A stretch of 41,187 nt of DNA from Candidatus Nanohalarchaeota archaeon QJJ-9 (GCA_022865275.1 JALIDQ010000004.1:1-41187), one strand, 5' to 3'. Positions 27,051 through 37,070 are shown, counted from the stretch's first letter. Notes: a model not told the origin generated them from the letters alone. A program made the numbers and translations.

Positions 27051-28126
27051 TTACCACCTCGTTTCCCGGACTTGAGCTCCTCTAACTGCTTCTTGTGCTC
27101 TTCTGGCATCTCTTTGTAATGGTGCTGGAATATGTCTTCTATATCCTGATCTTCTACCTTGTCAGCCTTATCTACCGCTTCTTCGACTTTTTCCTCCGCT
27201 TCTTTTGCCTTTTCTTTGAACCAGGACTTTTCTACGATTTTTTTCTCCATCATGTAGGCTTTTAGCCGTTTTATAGGGTCTTTTTCCTTCCAGCGCTCTA
27301 CTTCTTCCTTGTCTCTGTAGCGAGATGCATCATCTGCGGTTGTATGGTCCTCTCTCCTGTATGTAACCGCTTCAATCATTGTGGGCTTGTTTTCCTCACG
27401 TGCTTTTTCTAAAGCGTCTTTTGTAGCTTTGTAAGTAGCTAATACATCGTTTCCGTCGACCTGAATACCTTCAAAGCCGTACGCGAGAGCTTTCTGAGCG
27501 AGAGTATCAGATCCGGTCTGGTCTTTTCTTGGCATGGATATAGCGTACTGGTTGTTCTGGCAGAGGAAGACTGTAGGAATGTTAAACGTTCCTGCAAAGT
27601 TCATCCCTTCGTGAAAGTCTCCTTCGCTAGTAGCGCCGTCTCCGAAGAATACTAGGCTCGCAACATTATCCCCCTGTTTTTTCGCAGCCCATGCCGCCCC
27701 TACGGCGTGCGGTATCTGGCTTCCTACGGGAACTGAGATTACGAAGTTTTCAGGCCTGTCTTCGTTTGCTGTACCACGTTCGTCCCCTCTCCAGTACTGT
27801 ATGAACTCTATCATTGATTTTCCACGCACGAAATAGGCTCCCTGCTCTCTAAACGAAGGGAACAACCAATCTTTCTCGTCCATAGCTAGTGCCGGACCAA
27901 CTTGAGCGGCTTCCTGCCCTTTGGATGAGGCGTAGGTTCCTAGCTTTCCCTGCCTCTGGAGTTTTAGCGCTTTTTCGTCAAATTTGCGCGTTAGAATCAT
28001 GTACCAGTACATTTCTTTTAGTTCTCCTTCGCTTATCGCCGGCTTTTCTTCTTCGTCGATTTTTCCGTCTTTGTCCATGACTTGAAGGTGTTCTATTTCT
28101 CCGTGGTATTTTGTCTCGCGCGGCAT
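27047..28126 (-). CDS. pdhA: Pyruvate/2-oxoacid dehydrogenase E1 alpha
   Basis: ThDP motif FFGDGATSEGDFHEGMNFAGTFNIPTVFLCQNNQYAIS; YRREDHTTADDASRYR. Confidence 0.94.
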   Translation of the reverse strand: MPRETKYHGEIEHLQVMDKDGKIDEEEKPAISEGELKEMYWYMILTRKFDEKALKLQRQGKLGTYASSKGQEAAQVGPALAMDEKDWLFPSFREQGAYFVRGKSMIEFIQYWRGDERGTANEDRPENFVISVPVGSQIPHAVGAAWAAKKQGDNVASLVFFGDGATSEGDFHEGMNFAGTFNIPTVFLCQNNQYAISMPRKDQTGSDTLAQKALAYGFEGIQVDGNDVLATYKATKDALEKAREENKPTMIEAVTYRREDHTTADDASRYRDKEEVERWKEKDPIKRLKAYMMEKKIVEKSWFKEKAKEAEEKVEEAVDKADKVEDQDIEDIFQHHYKEMPEEHKKQLEELKSGKRGGK

Positions 28127-28171
28127 CAGCTATCTCCATCTATTTCTTCCTTTTCCTAAGATAAAAAACCT

Positions 28172-28564
28172 CTAGACGAGTATGGTTTCTAACTCTTCGA
28201 TCTCCTTGAAGTGCTTGTCTCTGGTTATCACGGTTATCCGGTTTTCTATTGCGATGGATGCTATATAGATGTCAAGAAGCGGTATTTTCTTTCCTTCCTC
28301 CTCCAATCGATGCTTTAACTCGCTGAATCTCTTTGCTGTACGAGGTGAGCTCTTAAGGTAGGTGAATTTGTTGAGAAACTCTTCTGCTCTCTGTTTTTCC
28401 TTTTTATCCTTTTCTTCGAAGCCTTGGTAGAATTCTGCGAAGTTTGCAAAGGTTATTGTAGGGTTTTCTGGATGGAGATCTGATTTTTCTTCGAGCTTCT
28501 TGACTGTCTCTTCTTTTCCTTGGTAGAGGTCGATTAGAACGGAGGTATCAAGCATCAGGGTCAT
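28172..28564 (-). CDS. vapC: VapC-type PIN domain toxin
   Basis: MLDTSVLIDLYQGKE; LLDIYIASIAIENRITVITRDKHF. Confidence 0.9.
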   Translation of the reverse strand: MTLMLDTSVLIDLYQGKEETVKKLEEKSDLHPENPTITFANFAEFYQGFEEKDKKEKQRAEEFLNKFTYLKSSPRTAKRFSELKHRLEEEGKKIPLLDIYIASIAIENRITVITRDKHFKEIEELETILV

Positions 28565-28814
28565 ATTCTCTCGTCTTGAAGTCTTTGCGCAGTTTTTCTG
28601 CCTTTCTTTTGATTTCTTCTGCTTCTTTTTTGGTTATACTCTCTTTGTAGGAAAGGATCTCGTCCCAGTTGTTCCTCTTTTCTCTCTTCCTATGCTCGCT
28701 GACCAGTCTGGTTAGGAATTCTCCCATCGTCATTCCGTGCTTGGTTGCTTCTGCTTTAAATGTCTTCCAGGTCTTCTCGTCTACGTTTTTTATGGAACGG
28801 ATGTTTTCTCCCAT
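28548..28814 (-). CDS. vapB: VapB-type antitoxin
   Basis: MGENIRSIKNVDEKTWKTFKAEATKHGMTMGEFLTRLV (RHH-like); overlaps vapC by 17 nt (ORF 28548..28865). Confidence 0.8.
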   Translation of the reverse strand: MGENIRSIKNVDEKTWKTFKAEATKHGMTMGEFLTRLVSEHRKREKRNNWDEILSYKESITKKEAEEIKRKAEKLRKDFKTREYDPDA

Positions 28815-28906
28815 TCTGGTATTACTTGTTTTACTGAAACTTAAATAGCTTCCTTTCACTGCCAAATTTCAAAAAGACTGTTCGCTAATTTTTGACTGTG
28901 ATCATC

Positions 28907-31180
28907 ATGTCTGACTATGTTCTCAGATTTGAAGATATCGGCTCTGAAGACACTTCTAGAGTGGGAGGTAAGAGTGCAAACCTCGGTGAGATGGCTAATA
29001 ATATCGATGTTCCGGTTTTACCTGGTTTCGCTACCACTAGTAAGGCCTACGATAAGTTTATGGAGGAGACCGGTCTAAAGTCGGAAATAAGGGATTTACT
29101 AGAGGGTTTGGATGTGGAAGATGTTAATGACCTCAAGGAAAAAGGCGAAAGGATTCGCTCTCTTATAAAGGGGGCTGAGATGCCTAAAGAGCTTAGGAAG
29201 GAATTTATAGAGTCTTATAGAAGTTTTTCCGATCTTTTAGGTGTTGAGGAACCCAAGGTCGCTGTGAGGTCCTCGGCTACCGCAGAAGATCTGCCTGGCG
29301 CATCCTTTGCGGGACAGCAGGAGACTTACCTTAATGTTTCCGGAGAGGAAGAGTTGGTAAAGAGGATTAAAGATTGTTTTGCTTCGCTTTTTACCGATCG
29401 AGCGATTTCCTATAGGGAGGATAAGGGTTTTGACCATTTCAAGGTCAAGCTTTCTGCTGCGGTACAGAAGATGGGCCGTTCGGATATCGGTGCTTCGGGT
29501 GTGATGTTTACTATTGACCCTGATTCGGGATTTGAGAATGCTATAGTAATCAACTCCGCGTACGGTTTGGGCGAAACGGTTGTACAGGGTGAGGTCAACC
29601 CTGACGAGTTTGTGGTTTTCAAAGAGAACTTTGGAATCATCGAGAAGACGCTGGGAGACAAGGAGAAGAAGCTTATAAGGGTTGAGGACGGTAACGAGGA
29701 GGTAGAAGTTCCAGAAGGGGAGAGAAATGAGCTAAGTATAACTGATGAGCAGGCAAAGGAGCTTGCTGGTTATGCGAAAAGGATAGAGGATCATTACGGT
29801 AAGCCGATGGATATCGAGTGGCTCTACGACGGTCAGGTTGAACAGTTATACGTTATCCAGGCAAGGCCTGAGACTGTGCAGAGCGAAAAAAAGGAGAATA
29901 TTATAAGAGAGTATAGCTTGGAGGAAGAGTCTGAGGTTCTGCTTGAGGGGGTGGCTATAGAATCAAAGATCGCTTCAGGCGATGCCAAGCTTCTAGACTC
30001 TCCTGACGAGATTGATAAGTTTGAGGAGGGCGAGGTCCTTGTTACGGATATGACCGATCCGGACTGGGAGCCTATAATGAAGAAAGCTGGAGCTATCGTA
30101 ACTGAACGGGGTGGAAGAACTTCCCATGCTGCGATAGTTTCTCGGGAGCTAGGAGTTCCTGCTGTTATTGGAGCTGAAGGTGCAAGGAAGGTTTTAGATA
30201 CTGGAGAAACTGTCACGGTGGACTGTTCTTCTTCGGATGGTAAGGTCTGGCTAGGAAGTCTTGAGTTTGATGTGGAGGAGCACAGGCTTGATGAGATCCC
30301 TGAGACTGACACCAAGGTCCAGGTGAATATAGGGGAGCCTAGTGAGGTCTTTGATATAGCACAGCTCCCTGTGGAGGGGGTTGGACTTGCGAGAGAGGAG
30401 TTTATTATTTCCTCCCACGTAGGAAAGCATCCATTAAAGCTTATAGAGGATAATGAGGAAGAAAAATATGTTGAAGCGCTAAGGGAAGGTATAGGGAAGA
30501 TTGGCGCCGCATTTTATCCCGAACAGGTTGTTGTAAGACTCTCTGACTTCAAGTCGGACGAGTATGCGGAGCTTGATGGCGGAGGAAACTTTGAACCGGA
30601 GGAAGCCAACCCTATGCTAGGTTTCAGAGGAGCTTCCCGCTACTACGATGAGGGGTTCTCTAAGGCGTTTGATCTGGAGTGCAAGGCTTTACGTGGGGCG
30701 ATAGACGAGCTTGGTCTGGATAATATTACGGTTATGGTGCCGTTCTGTAGGACTGTTGAGGAAGGTGAGAAGGTGCGGGAGGCTATGCGGGATTATGGCC
30801 TGGATAAAGGCGATCTGGAGGTCTATGTTATGGCCGAGGTTCCGAGCAATATTGTCTTAGCGGAGGAGTTTGCCGGGGTTTTTGATGGTTTTTCAATTGG
30901 TACGAACGATCTGACTCAGTTGACTTTGGGTGTGGATAGGAATTCGGATAAGCTGTCTAAGCTTTTCGATGAGAGGAATGCAGCGGTCAAGCGCTCGGTT
31001 AGAAAGCTTATCGAGCGTGCGCATGATCATGGTAACCATGTAGGTATATGTGGAGATGCGCCTTCTACTCATGAAGGATACGCGGAGTTTCTGGTTGAGT
31101 CGGGTATAGATGCGATATCTGTCTCTCCCGATGTAGCGCTTGAAACTATCCTTAGCGTTGCTGACGCGGAGGGGAGTTAG
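28907..31180 (+). CDS. ppsA: Phosphoenolpyruvate synthase
   Basis: GGKSANLGEM; VRSSATAEDLPGASFAGQQETYLNV; ERGGRTSHAAIVSRELGVPAVIG. Confidence 0.95.
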   Translation: MSDYVLRFEDIGSEDTSRVGGKSANLGEMANNIDVPVLPGFATTSKAYDKFMEETGLKSEIRDLLEGLDVEDVNDLKEKGERIRSLIKGAEMPKELRKEFIESYRSFSDLLGVEEPKVAVRSSATAEDLPGASFAGQQETYLNVSGEEELVKRIKDCFASLFTDRAISYREDKGFDHFKVKLSAAVQKMGRSDIGASGVMFTIDPDSGFENAIVINSAYGLGETVVQGEVNPDEFVVFKENFGIIEKTLGDKEKKLIRVEDGNEEVEVPEGERNELSITDEQAKELAGYAKRIEDHYGKPMDIEWLYDGQVEQLYVIQARPETVQSEKKENIIREYSLEEESEVLLEGVAIESKIASGDAKLLDSPDEIDKFEEGEVLVTDMTDPDWEPIMKKAGAIVTERGGRTSHAAIVSRELGVPAVIGAEGARKVLDTGETVTVDCSSSDGKVWLGSLEFDVEEHRLDEIPETDTKVQVNIGEPSEVFDIAQLPVEGVGLAREEFIISSHVGKHPLKLIEDNEEEKYVEALREGIGKIGAAFYPEQVVVRLSDFKSDEYAELDGGGNFEPEEANPMLGFRGASRYYDEGFSKAFDLECKALRGAIDELGLDNITVMVPFCRTVEEGEKVREAMRDYGLDKGDLEVYVMAEVPSNIVLAEEFAGVFDGFSIGTNDLTQLTLGVDRNSDKLSKLFDERNAAVKRSVRKLIERAHDHGNHVGICGDAPSTHEGYAEFLVESGIDAISVSPDVALETILSVADAEGS

Positions 31181-31714
31181 ATGACGGTTGTGATCGTCTC
31201 TGGTCCTCCTGGTGCAGGTTCTTCTACTGCTGCGAAAAAGGTTGCGGAGGAGATAGGTTTGGATTACTGGTCTGCAGGGAAGTTTTTTAAGGAGGAATCC
31301 CCTGGCGAAGGTTCTGTAGGAGTTGAGAAGGCCTGGGAAGATGAGGAGTTGGGCAGTAAGGATTTCCATTCTGATTTGGATAGGAGACAGGCTCTTAAGG
31401 CTAAGAGAGGTGATGTAGTCCTTGACGGAAAGCTTGCTATAAGGATGGCGGGAGAGTATGCGGATCTAGCGGTCTGGCTTACAGCTTCTCTTGAGGAACG
31501 GGCTAGGCGTACGGCTGAAAGGGATGATCTTTCTTTAGAGGAGGCTAGGAAGACTGTAAAGGCACGTGAGAGGAAGGATTTGGAGAATTTCCAGGATATT
31601 TATGGTTTTGATTACCGGAATCAGAAGGAGGAGGCTGATCTGGTTGTAGATACTGATTATAAAGGGCCTGATGAGATAGTGGAGGTTATATTGTCGCGTT
31701 TAGGCGAGGATTAG
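31181..31714 (+). CDS. cmk: Cytidylate kinase, archaeal type
   Basis: VSGPPGAGSSTAAKKVAEEIGLDYWSAGKFF; VLDGKLAIRMAGEYADLAVWL. Confidence 0.88.
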   Translation: MTVVIVSGPPGAGSSTAAKKVAEEIGLDYWSAGKFFKEESPGEGSVGVEKAWEDEELGSKDFHSDLDRRQALKAKRGDVVLDGKLAIRMAGEYADLAVWLTASLEERARRTAERDDLSLEEARKTVKARERKDLENFQDIYGFDYRNQKEEADLVVDTDYKGPDEIVEVILSRLGED

Positions 31715-32235
31715 ATTATTTTGTTCTTTATTTCTTGGTGTTCCGGATCCTGTTTCTGTGTAACATGTGATTTCATTGCTTTCCTGTTTGGAAACCTCCT
31801 ACCGCAGGCTGGACATTCTGTTCTTATAACTTCTTCTAGCTCTTCTTTCGCGTTCATTATTTTAACGGAGGCTTCTGAGCAGATTTCTGCTATTATGTCC
31901 AGAAGCTCTTTTCTGTTGTACTGCTCTGTGGTCTTTTTTAGGAGGGGAGAGTACATTATCTTGTTTCCGAACTGGTTGAATTTTTCTATAGCGGTGTTGA
32001 GCTCTTCTATATGCCTGTAAGCTTTTGCGACTTCGCCTGCTGATTCTTCCAGGTTCTTAAGTTCTCCTGAACTAGTTACTGAGTCCCATACATCGGTCGA
32101 TAATGTGTATAGCAAGACTCTTTCCTGGCTGTTTCCCTGTAGCATGTCTCTTTCTTTTGTAATAAGGTTCTCTGCTGACTTTGCTGCTTCGAAGTTTTCT
32201 GCAAGTTCTTCTTTAAGAGGTTCCAGTAGCCGCAT
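31711..32235 (-). CDS. Helical protein with C-terminal C2H2-like zinc finger
   Basis: CPACGRRFPNRKAMKSHVTQKQDPEH. Confidence 0.75.
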   Translation of the reverse strand: MRLLEPLKEELAENFEAAKSAENLITKERDMLQGNSQERVLLYTLSTDVWDSVTSSGELKNLEESAGEVAKAYRHIEELNTAIEKFNQFGNKIMYSPLLKKTTEQYNRKELLDIIAEICSEASVKIMNAKEELEEVIRTECPACGRRFPNRKAMKSHVTQKQDPEHQEIKNKII

Positions 32236-32313
32236 GTTCTGTTTTTCGCTTTCCAGGTTTAAATTGGTTCTACCTCTGGAACATCCTTTTAAAGTTCTTA
32301 ATCGGATTTTTCT

Positions 32314-32844
32314 ATGATGACAGACGAGGTTTTTTGTGGCTTGGTGATTACGGGAGAGAAGGAGAAACCGTGTGGAGTAGCTTTTTTAAACGATGATTTG
32401 GAGAGTTTTTCTGTTACGGAGGATGAGGAGATTCTTACTCTTATGGATAAACATAAGCCGGATGTTATCGCGTTTAATGTTCCTCTTACCGGCCCAGGAA
32501 AAACTGAGGGTTTTAGAGAGGATGAGGAGGATTTGGTTGATGAGGGATACAGTTTCCTTCCCCCAGCGGTGCACGATGATATGAAGCTTGAGAGGGCTGT
32601 GTTCCTCAAGAATTCGATCAAGCGAATGGAGTTTATGCCTGAACTGGTCGAATGTAGGCCTGAGCTTACATCGGAGATACTTAAGGTAAAGAGCGATGCT
32701 GAACTGGAGGACCGCGGTTTTGATCCTTCGCCTGTTAGTAACGTTAGAGAGTTCAACGCGGTTTTAGCTGCGATAACTGCTAAGCTTTACTCGAATGATG
32801 GATGTGTGGATAAAGGAGTGCTTGTGCCTGAGGAAGGTCTTTAA
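32314..32844 (+). CDS. DUF429-like predicted nuclease
   Basis: VIAFNVPLTGPGKTEGFREDEEDLVDEGYSFLPP resembles the DUF429 pattern (weak). Confidence 0.55.
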   Translation: MMTDEVFCGLVITGEKEKPCGVAFLNDDLESFSVTEDEEILTLMDKHKPDVIAFNVPLTGPGKTEGFREDEEDLVDEGYSFLPPAVHDDMKLERAVFLKNSIKRMEFMPELVECRPELTSEILKVKSDAELEDRGFDPSPVSNVREFNAVLAAITAKLYSNDGCVDKGVLVPEEGL

Positions 32845-33011
32845 TCCAGGGTTTCTAGCTTGCCTTTTTCTCTTTCGATTGCTTTTCTAGCCTTTTCTAC
32901 TACTTCCATCGCCTCTCTGAACTCTTTTTTTCCGGTTTCTGTTTTAAATTCTCTAAGTTTTTCTGTGGCTTTCTCCACTCTATCCAGTTTTTTGTAAAAC
33001 TCTCTGTCCAT
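32841..33011 (-). CDS. xseB: Exonuclease VII small subunit candidate (56 aa)
   Basis: Manual translation MDREFYKKLDRVEKATEKLREFKTETGKKEFREAMEVVEKARKAIEREKGKLETLD*; helical, directly downstream of xseA. Confidence 0.6.
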   Translation of the reverse strand: MDREFYKKLDRVEKATEKLREFKTETGKKEFREAMEVVEKARKAIEREKGKLETLD

Positions 33012-33013
33012 GC

Positions 33014-33997
33014 TCATAGAGCTAACACTGTAAGAGCAGCTATAACCCCTAATAGCAGAATTATAGCGGCTTTATAGAGTTTTTCACGTCTTTCCTGCTT
33101 TTTCTTAGCCTTATAGTTTTCAAAGGTTTTTCCCAGCTTTCTTTCTTTTTCTTCGAGTTTTTCAACCAGTTTTTGTTTTTCGGCTACTGCTTTTCTTCCT
33201 GCATCGGTTGGTGTTATCCCTCTCACGTCTGCTACAAGTCCTGCTACGGTCTCGTCTTCTTTATGGCCTATACCGCTTATTATCGGCTTTTCGCATGAAT
33301 AGATAGCTTTAGCGACTCTCTTTGAGTTGAAAGGCTGGAGAGCTTCTATATCCCCTCCACCTCTCGCGATTATTATCGTATCTACTTCTGATTCTTCGAG
33401 TTTTTCTATAGCCTTGATTATCTCTTCTTCCGCTTTCTCTCCCTGTACAGAGGCTGGGGCTAGTAGGATATCTGTTCCTGGCATACGGTTTTCTATTGCT
33501 CTTCTAACATCCTTTAGAGCGTCTCCTGTCTCTGCTGTGACTATCCCGACTTTTTCTGGTATTTTATCCGGTTGTTTTTCTCTGTCAAACAGTCCTTTTT
33601 CTTTAAGCTCTTTCTTAACCTTCCTGAGCTTTTTGTAGTATTTTCCCTCTCCGACTGGCTCTACAAGGTTCGCTTTCAAGGAGAGCTTTCCCTGTTCCTG
33701 GTAGAAGTCTACTTTTCCTCTCGCAACTATCCTGTCTCCTTCCTGGGGTCTGTAGTCTTGGATATGTTTTTCGAATATTATGCACTGTATCTTTGCGTTC
33801 TTGTCTTTTAGTGTAAAGAACTGGTTTCCTTTCCATTCTCTTGAGTTGGTTACTTCGCCGATCACATGGGCGGCCTGGAGCTGAGGTTTTTCTATGGCGT
33901 TTCTCACCTTTTTTGCGAGATCTGCGACTGTGTCTATCTTTTCTTCAGGGATTTCTATACTTCCCTCTACTTCCTCCTGTATGCCTGCTTTTCCCAT
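33014..33997 (-). CDS. xseA: Exonuclease VII large subunit with C-terminal TM
   Basis: VIGEVTNSREWKGNQFFTLKDKNAKIQCIIFE OB domain; IARGGGDIEALQPFNSKRVAKAIYSCEKPIISGIGHKEDETVAGLVAD. Confidence 0.93.
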   Translation of the reverse strand: MGKAGIQEEVEGSIEIPEEKIDTVADLAKKVRNAIEKPQLQAAHVIGEVTNSREWKGNQFFTLKDKNAKIQCIIFEKHIQDYRPQEGDRIVARGKVDFYQEQGKLSLKANLVEPVGEGKYYKKLRKVKKELKEKGLFDREKQPDKIPEKVGIVTAETGDALKDVRRAIENRMPGTDILLAPASVQGEKAEEEIIKAIEKLEESEVDTIIIARGGGDIEALQPFNSKRVAKAIYSCEKPIISGIGHKEDETVAGLVADVRGITPTDAGRKAVAEKQKLVEKLEEKERKLGKTFENYKAKKKQERREKLYKAAIILLLGVIAALTVLAL

Positions 33998-34055
33998 ACA
34001 GAAGTTTTCTTAGAACAGGTTGAAAAGGGTTTGAGAGACGTTTCCTTTATTTCCG

Positions 34056-34634
34056 TTATCTTTTTTCTTTCAGCTCCTCTTTTGCTTTTTCTAGAGCTTC
34101 TAGGATATGCTGGTTCCCGTTTTCTTCTCCGTAGTGCCCGTGACCTGGAAATATCTTCTTTACGTCCAGTTCTGCCAGTTTTTCCACCGATCTAACGATT
34201 TTGTCATTGTCTCCATCCTTGAGGTCTGTTCTTCCGAAGATTCCATTTGGGAAGACGGTGTCTCCTGAGAATAGAATCTTTTCTTCCTTGTTATACAAGC
34301 ATATCGAGTCTTCGGTGTGGCCGGGCGTATGTATGACCTCAAACTCTTTTTCTCCCAGCATAACTTTTTCTCCGTCTTTAAGCTCCTTTGTTTCTATTTC
34401 TATCTTATCTGGAGCGAACGCGTAGATTTTAGGATTGTGTTTGTTGAGAATGAGTTCTAGATTTTCTATATGGTCGTGATGGCTGTGTGTGACGATGATT
34501 TTTTCTAAATTTATTCCTTCCAGCCTGTTAAGAACTATATAGTCTTTTCCCGCATCGATCAACGCTTTTCCTTCTACAAGATACGAGTGCGAGGTGAATT
34601 CTCCTGCTCCTTCAGAAAGGTTTTCTATGTCCAT
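34056..34634 (-). CDS. Metallo-beta-lactamase fold hydrolase
   Basis: THSHHDHIENLE, HTPGHTEDSICLY, FSGDTVFPNG, FPGHGHYG. Confidence 0.92.
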   Translation of the reverse strand: MDIENLSEGAGEFTSHSYLVEGKALIDAGKDYIVLNRLEGINLEKIIVTHSHHDHIENLELILNKHNPKIYAFAPDKIEIETKELKDGEKVMLGEKEFEVIHTPGHTEDSICLYNKEEKILFSGDTVFPNGIFGRTDLKDGDNDKIVRSVEKLAELDVKKIFPGHGHYGEENGNQHILEALEKAKEELKEKR

Positions 34635-34666
34635 AGGGTGGTTTTACTGGGCTAGGTTTTAATCCT

Positions 34667-35113
34667 TTATTTTTCTAGTTCGGGATTGTATATCTCTCCA
34701 CCAGGGAGTTCAACGTCTTCTTTTACACCGTTATATTCTATCTGGTATTTGAACCCTGCTGTGGTTCTGAATTTCACTTTCACAGTATTGTCCCACTTTA
34801 ACACCTTTGCGGGAATTTCTTCCGGTTCCGCATCGTACATTTCTGTCAATACGTCCTTGGACCATTCGTATGCTTTTTCTATATCGCTGAAGTATTCTTC
34901 TTTTTCTTTTTTAAGCGGTGTTTCGCCTGGCTTTTCTGTATATTCTCTTTTTACCTTTACTCTGGGTTTTTCTAGCTCTTTTATCATCTGGATGCATTTC
35001 TCTGGGTTTTCTCTGAAGATTTCTTTTTCTTCGGCGAGGTATTTTTTGATAGTTTCGTCCATCTCTTTACCTACGTCTTCTAGAATTTTGCCCACTTTCT
35101 TGAGCGACTGCAT
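34667..35113 (-). CDS. Hypothetical protein
   Basis: 148 aa ORF, acidic/helical N-terminus. Confidence 0.6.
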   Translation of the reverse strand: MQSLKKVGKILEDVGKEMDETIKKYLAEEKEIFRENPEKCIQMIKELEKPRVKVKREYTEKPGETPLKKEKEEYFSDIEKAYEWSKDVLTEMYDAEPEEIPAKVLKWDNTVKVKFRTTAGFKYQIEYNGVKEDVELPGGEIYNPELEK

Positions 35114-35155
35114 GGATTATCACTATAGGGTAACAGTTAAACTAGTTTTGGTTGG

Positions 35156-36055
35156 CTAGTCTTTGAGAAGCTGTTCAGCGATTTTTTCAGGTTCGAACCT
35201 GTCTAAATCCTCGTAGTCCTGACCGGTTCCGAGGTAGAGGATGGGCTTGCCTGTAACGTAACCCAGGCTTAGTGCGGCTCCTCCTTTCTTGTCGACGTCT
35301 GCTTTGGTAAGGATTATTGAGTCGAATCCCATTTCTTCGTATTTCTCTGCCTGCTCTACTACATCGTTCCCGGACAATGCGTCTACGACTAGTATCTTAT
35401 ATTCCGGATCGTTTACACGGCATATCTTTTCCAGCTCGTCCATGAGGTTCCTATCCTCGTGCGACCTTCCTGCTGTGTCCGCAAGAACCATGTCGTAGCC
35501 TTTCTTTTCCGCGTGCTCTTTTGCGTCGTAGATTACTGCTGCGGAATCAGCTCCGTATTCGTGTTTTATCAGCTTTAGATCAAGGTTTTTGGCGTGCTCT
35601 TCGAGCTGGTCTATCGCTGCGGACCTGAACGTATCTCCTGCCGCGAGTAAGACTTTATAATCCTCTTTAAGCATCGATGCAACTTTTGCTATGGTGGTGG
35701 TTTTCCCTGAACCGTTGAATCCCATGAATAAAACAGTTTTTGGCTCTTCTTCCTCGCACAGTTCTCTTATATCTCTTTTTCCCTGTTTTAATATGTCTTT
35801 TACTGATTTTTCAAGCGCTTTCTTGACTTCTTCTCCAGCTTTTCTTCTTGAAACTTTTTCTCCTGCCAGTTCTTCTTTCAGGTCTTTTTTTAGACGGTCT
35901 ACTACTTCTTCTGCGACGTTGTTTTTCAGTAGAGAAAGTTCAAGATCCCAGAGAAGTTCGTCTAGTTCTTCTTCCTCCAGCTCTTTCTCTGCTACTGCTG
36001 ACTTTGCCTTGTCTGAGAAGTCTTTTATAGAGTCTTTGAGCTGGTCGAACATCAC
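35156..36055 (-). CDS. ftsY: Signal recognition particle receptor FtsY
   Basis: FMGFNGSGKTTTIAKVASML; AAGDTFRSAAIDQLEEHA; DTAGRSHEDRNLMDEL. Confidence 0.96.
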   Translation of the reverse strand: MMFDQLKDSIKDFSDKAKSAVAEKELEEEELDELLWDLELSLLKNNVAEEVVDRLKKDLKEELAGEKVSRRKAGEEVKKALEKSVKDILKQGKRDIRELCEEEEPKTVLFMGFNGSGKTTTIAKVASMLKEDYKVLLAAGDTFRSAAIDQLEEHAKNLDLKLIKHEYGADSAAVIYDAKEHAEKKGYDMVLADTAGRSHEDRNLMDELEKICRVNDPEYKILVVDALSGNDVVEQAEKYEEMGFDSIILTKADVDKKGGAALSLGYVTGKPILYLGTGQDYEDLDRFEPEKIAEQLLKD

Positions 36056-36483
36056 TGATCGGTGTTTTGCATTTGCTGCATTTTTTGGATCTCGGGAACT
36101 ATGTCCTGCATCTCTTCCTGAGCTTTATCTATGTTCTCGTTGATTTCCTGCTTTGTATCGTCTATCTTGTCTATTCTATTGTCTATAAGTCTCTGCGCCT
36201 CACTAACCTCTTTCTTGGCGTGGACGTCTGCACCTAGGTCGACTAGGACTTTTGAATCGTCCTTTAGCTCGCCTATAACGTGTGCTCCAGAACCTAGTGA
36301 GAAAAGCATTTCCTGCCCTTTTTCTGTGTTTTCTAGTTCTTCTAGAGATTTTTTTGTCTCTTCTAGTTTTTCTCTCTCTGCTTCTATCTGTTCTTTGTAC
36401 TGTTCAAATGTCTGCATCTGCTGCTGTAGCTGCTGGTATTTCTGCACCTTCTGCTGCATCTCTTTCTGATCTTGTTCAGGCAT
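36052..36483 (-). CDS. pfdA: Prefoldin subunit alpha
   Basis: Coiled coils flanking LFSLGSGAHVIGELKDDSKVLVDLGADVHAKKEV; overlaps ftsY start. Confidence 0.92.
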   Translation of the reverse strand: MPEQDQKEMQQKVQKYQQLQQQMQTFEQYKEQIEAEREKLEETKKSLEELENTEKGQEMLFSLGSGAHVIGELKDDSKVLVDLGADVHAKKEVSEAQRLIDNRIDKIDDTKQEINENIDKAQEEMQDIVPEIQKMQQMQNTDQ

Positions 36484-36484
36484 C

Positions 36485-36658
36485 TTAAGCTTCCTCCAGT
36501 TTTTCTATCTCGATTTTGGTCCTGTTAATCTGGTGTTTGCTCCCGATTGTGGAGTATAGTTTCTCTCTGGCGTATTTTTCTGTCTCCGCTTCTATCTCTT
36601 TTTCGAAAGGCTGGGTGTGGTCTCCCATCTTGGCTTTTCCTGTTGCTTTGAATCGCAT
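36485..36658 (-). CDS. rpl18a: Ribosomal protein L18Ae/LX
   Basis: MRFKATGKAKMGDHTQPFEKEIEAETEKYAREKLYSTIGSKHQINRTKIEIEKLEEA. Confidence 0.88.
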   Translation of the reverse strand: MRFKATGKAKMGDHTQPFEKEIEAETEKYAREKLYSTIGSKHQINRTKIEIEKLEEA

Positions 36659-36737
36659 TGTTCTCACTTGTGGAAAAGGAGTTTCCAATCTTTTTATAGG
36701 TTGATAGGTTTGGTAAGGAAAAAAGAAGTGGAAGAGA

Positions 36738-37070
36738 TCAAAGCTCTTCTTCTATGTCTTCTGAGTCTATTTCTTCGGTTTCTAGGTCGCTTGATTCTTC
36801 TTCGGGTTCTTTAGGTTCTTCCTTGACTTCTTGTTTTTCTCCTTCTGGTTCTACTCCTCTCTCTTGAACTTCTGCGAACGCAAATTTCCTCCCTACTGAT
36901 GTTATCTCTGCTTTGACAGTTTCACTGACTTCTGTATCTGGTACGAAGACGATAAATCCATCTACTCTTGCTATACCGTCACCTTTTGACCCTATGTCCT
37001 CTATATTTAGTACAGTGGTTTCGCCTTCTTCTACAGGTTTTGTAGGATAGGAATCGTCGTTATCTGGCAT
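36738..37070 (-). CDS. TRAM domain protein with acidic tail
   Basis: VLNIEDIGSKGDGIARVDGFIVFVPDTEVSETVKAEITSVGRKFAFAEV. Confidence 0.9.
   Translation of the reverse strand: MPDNDDSYPTKPVEEGETTVLNIEDIGSKGDGIARVDGFIVFVPDTEVSETVKAEITSVGRKFAFAEVQERGVEPEGEKQEVKEEPKEPEEESSDLETEEIDSEDIEEEL

Noticed and set aside
28172-28814. VapBC as a novel system
   Set aside because: Standard RHH antitoxin plus PIN toxin arrangement with typical overlap.
29237-31369. Minus-strand ORFs inside ppsA/cmk
   Set aside because: Antisense shadows of well-supported enzymes.
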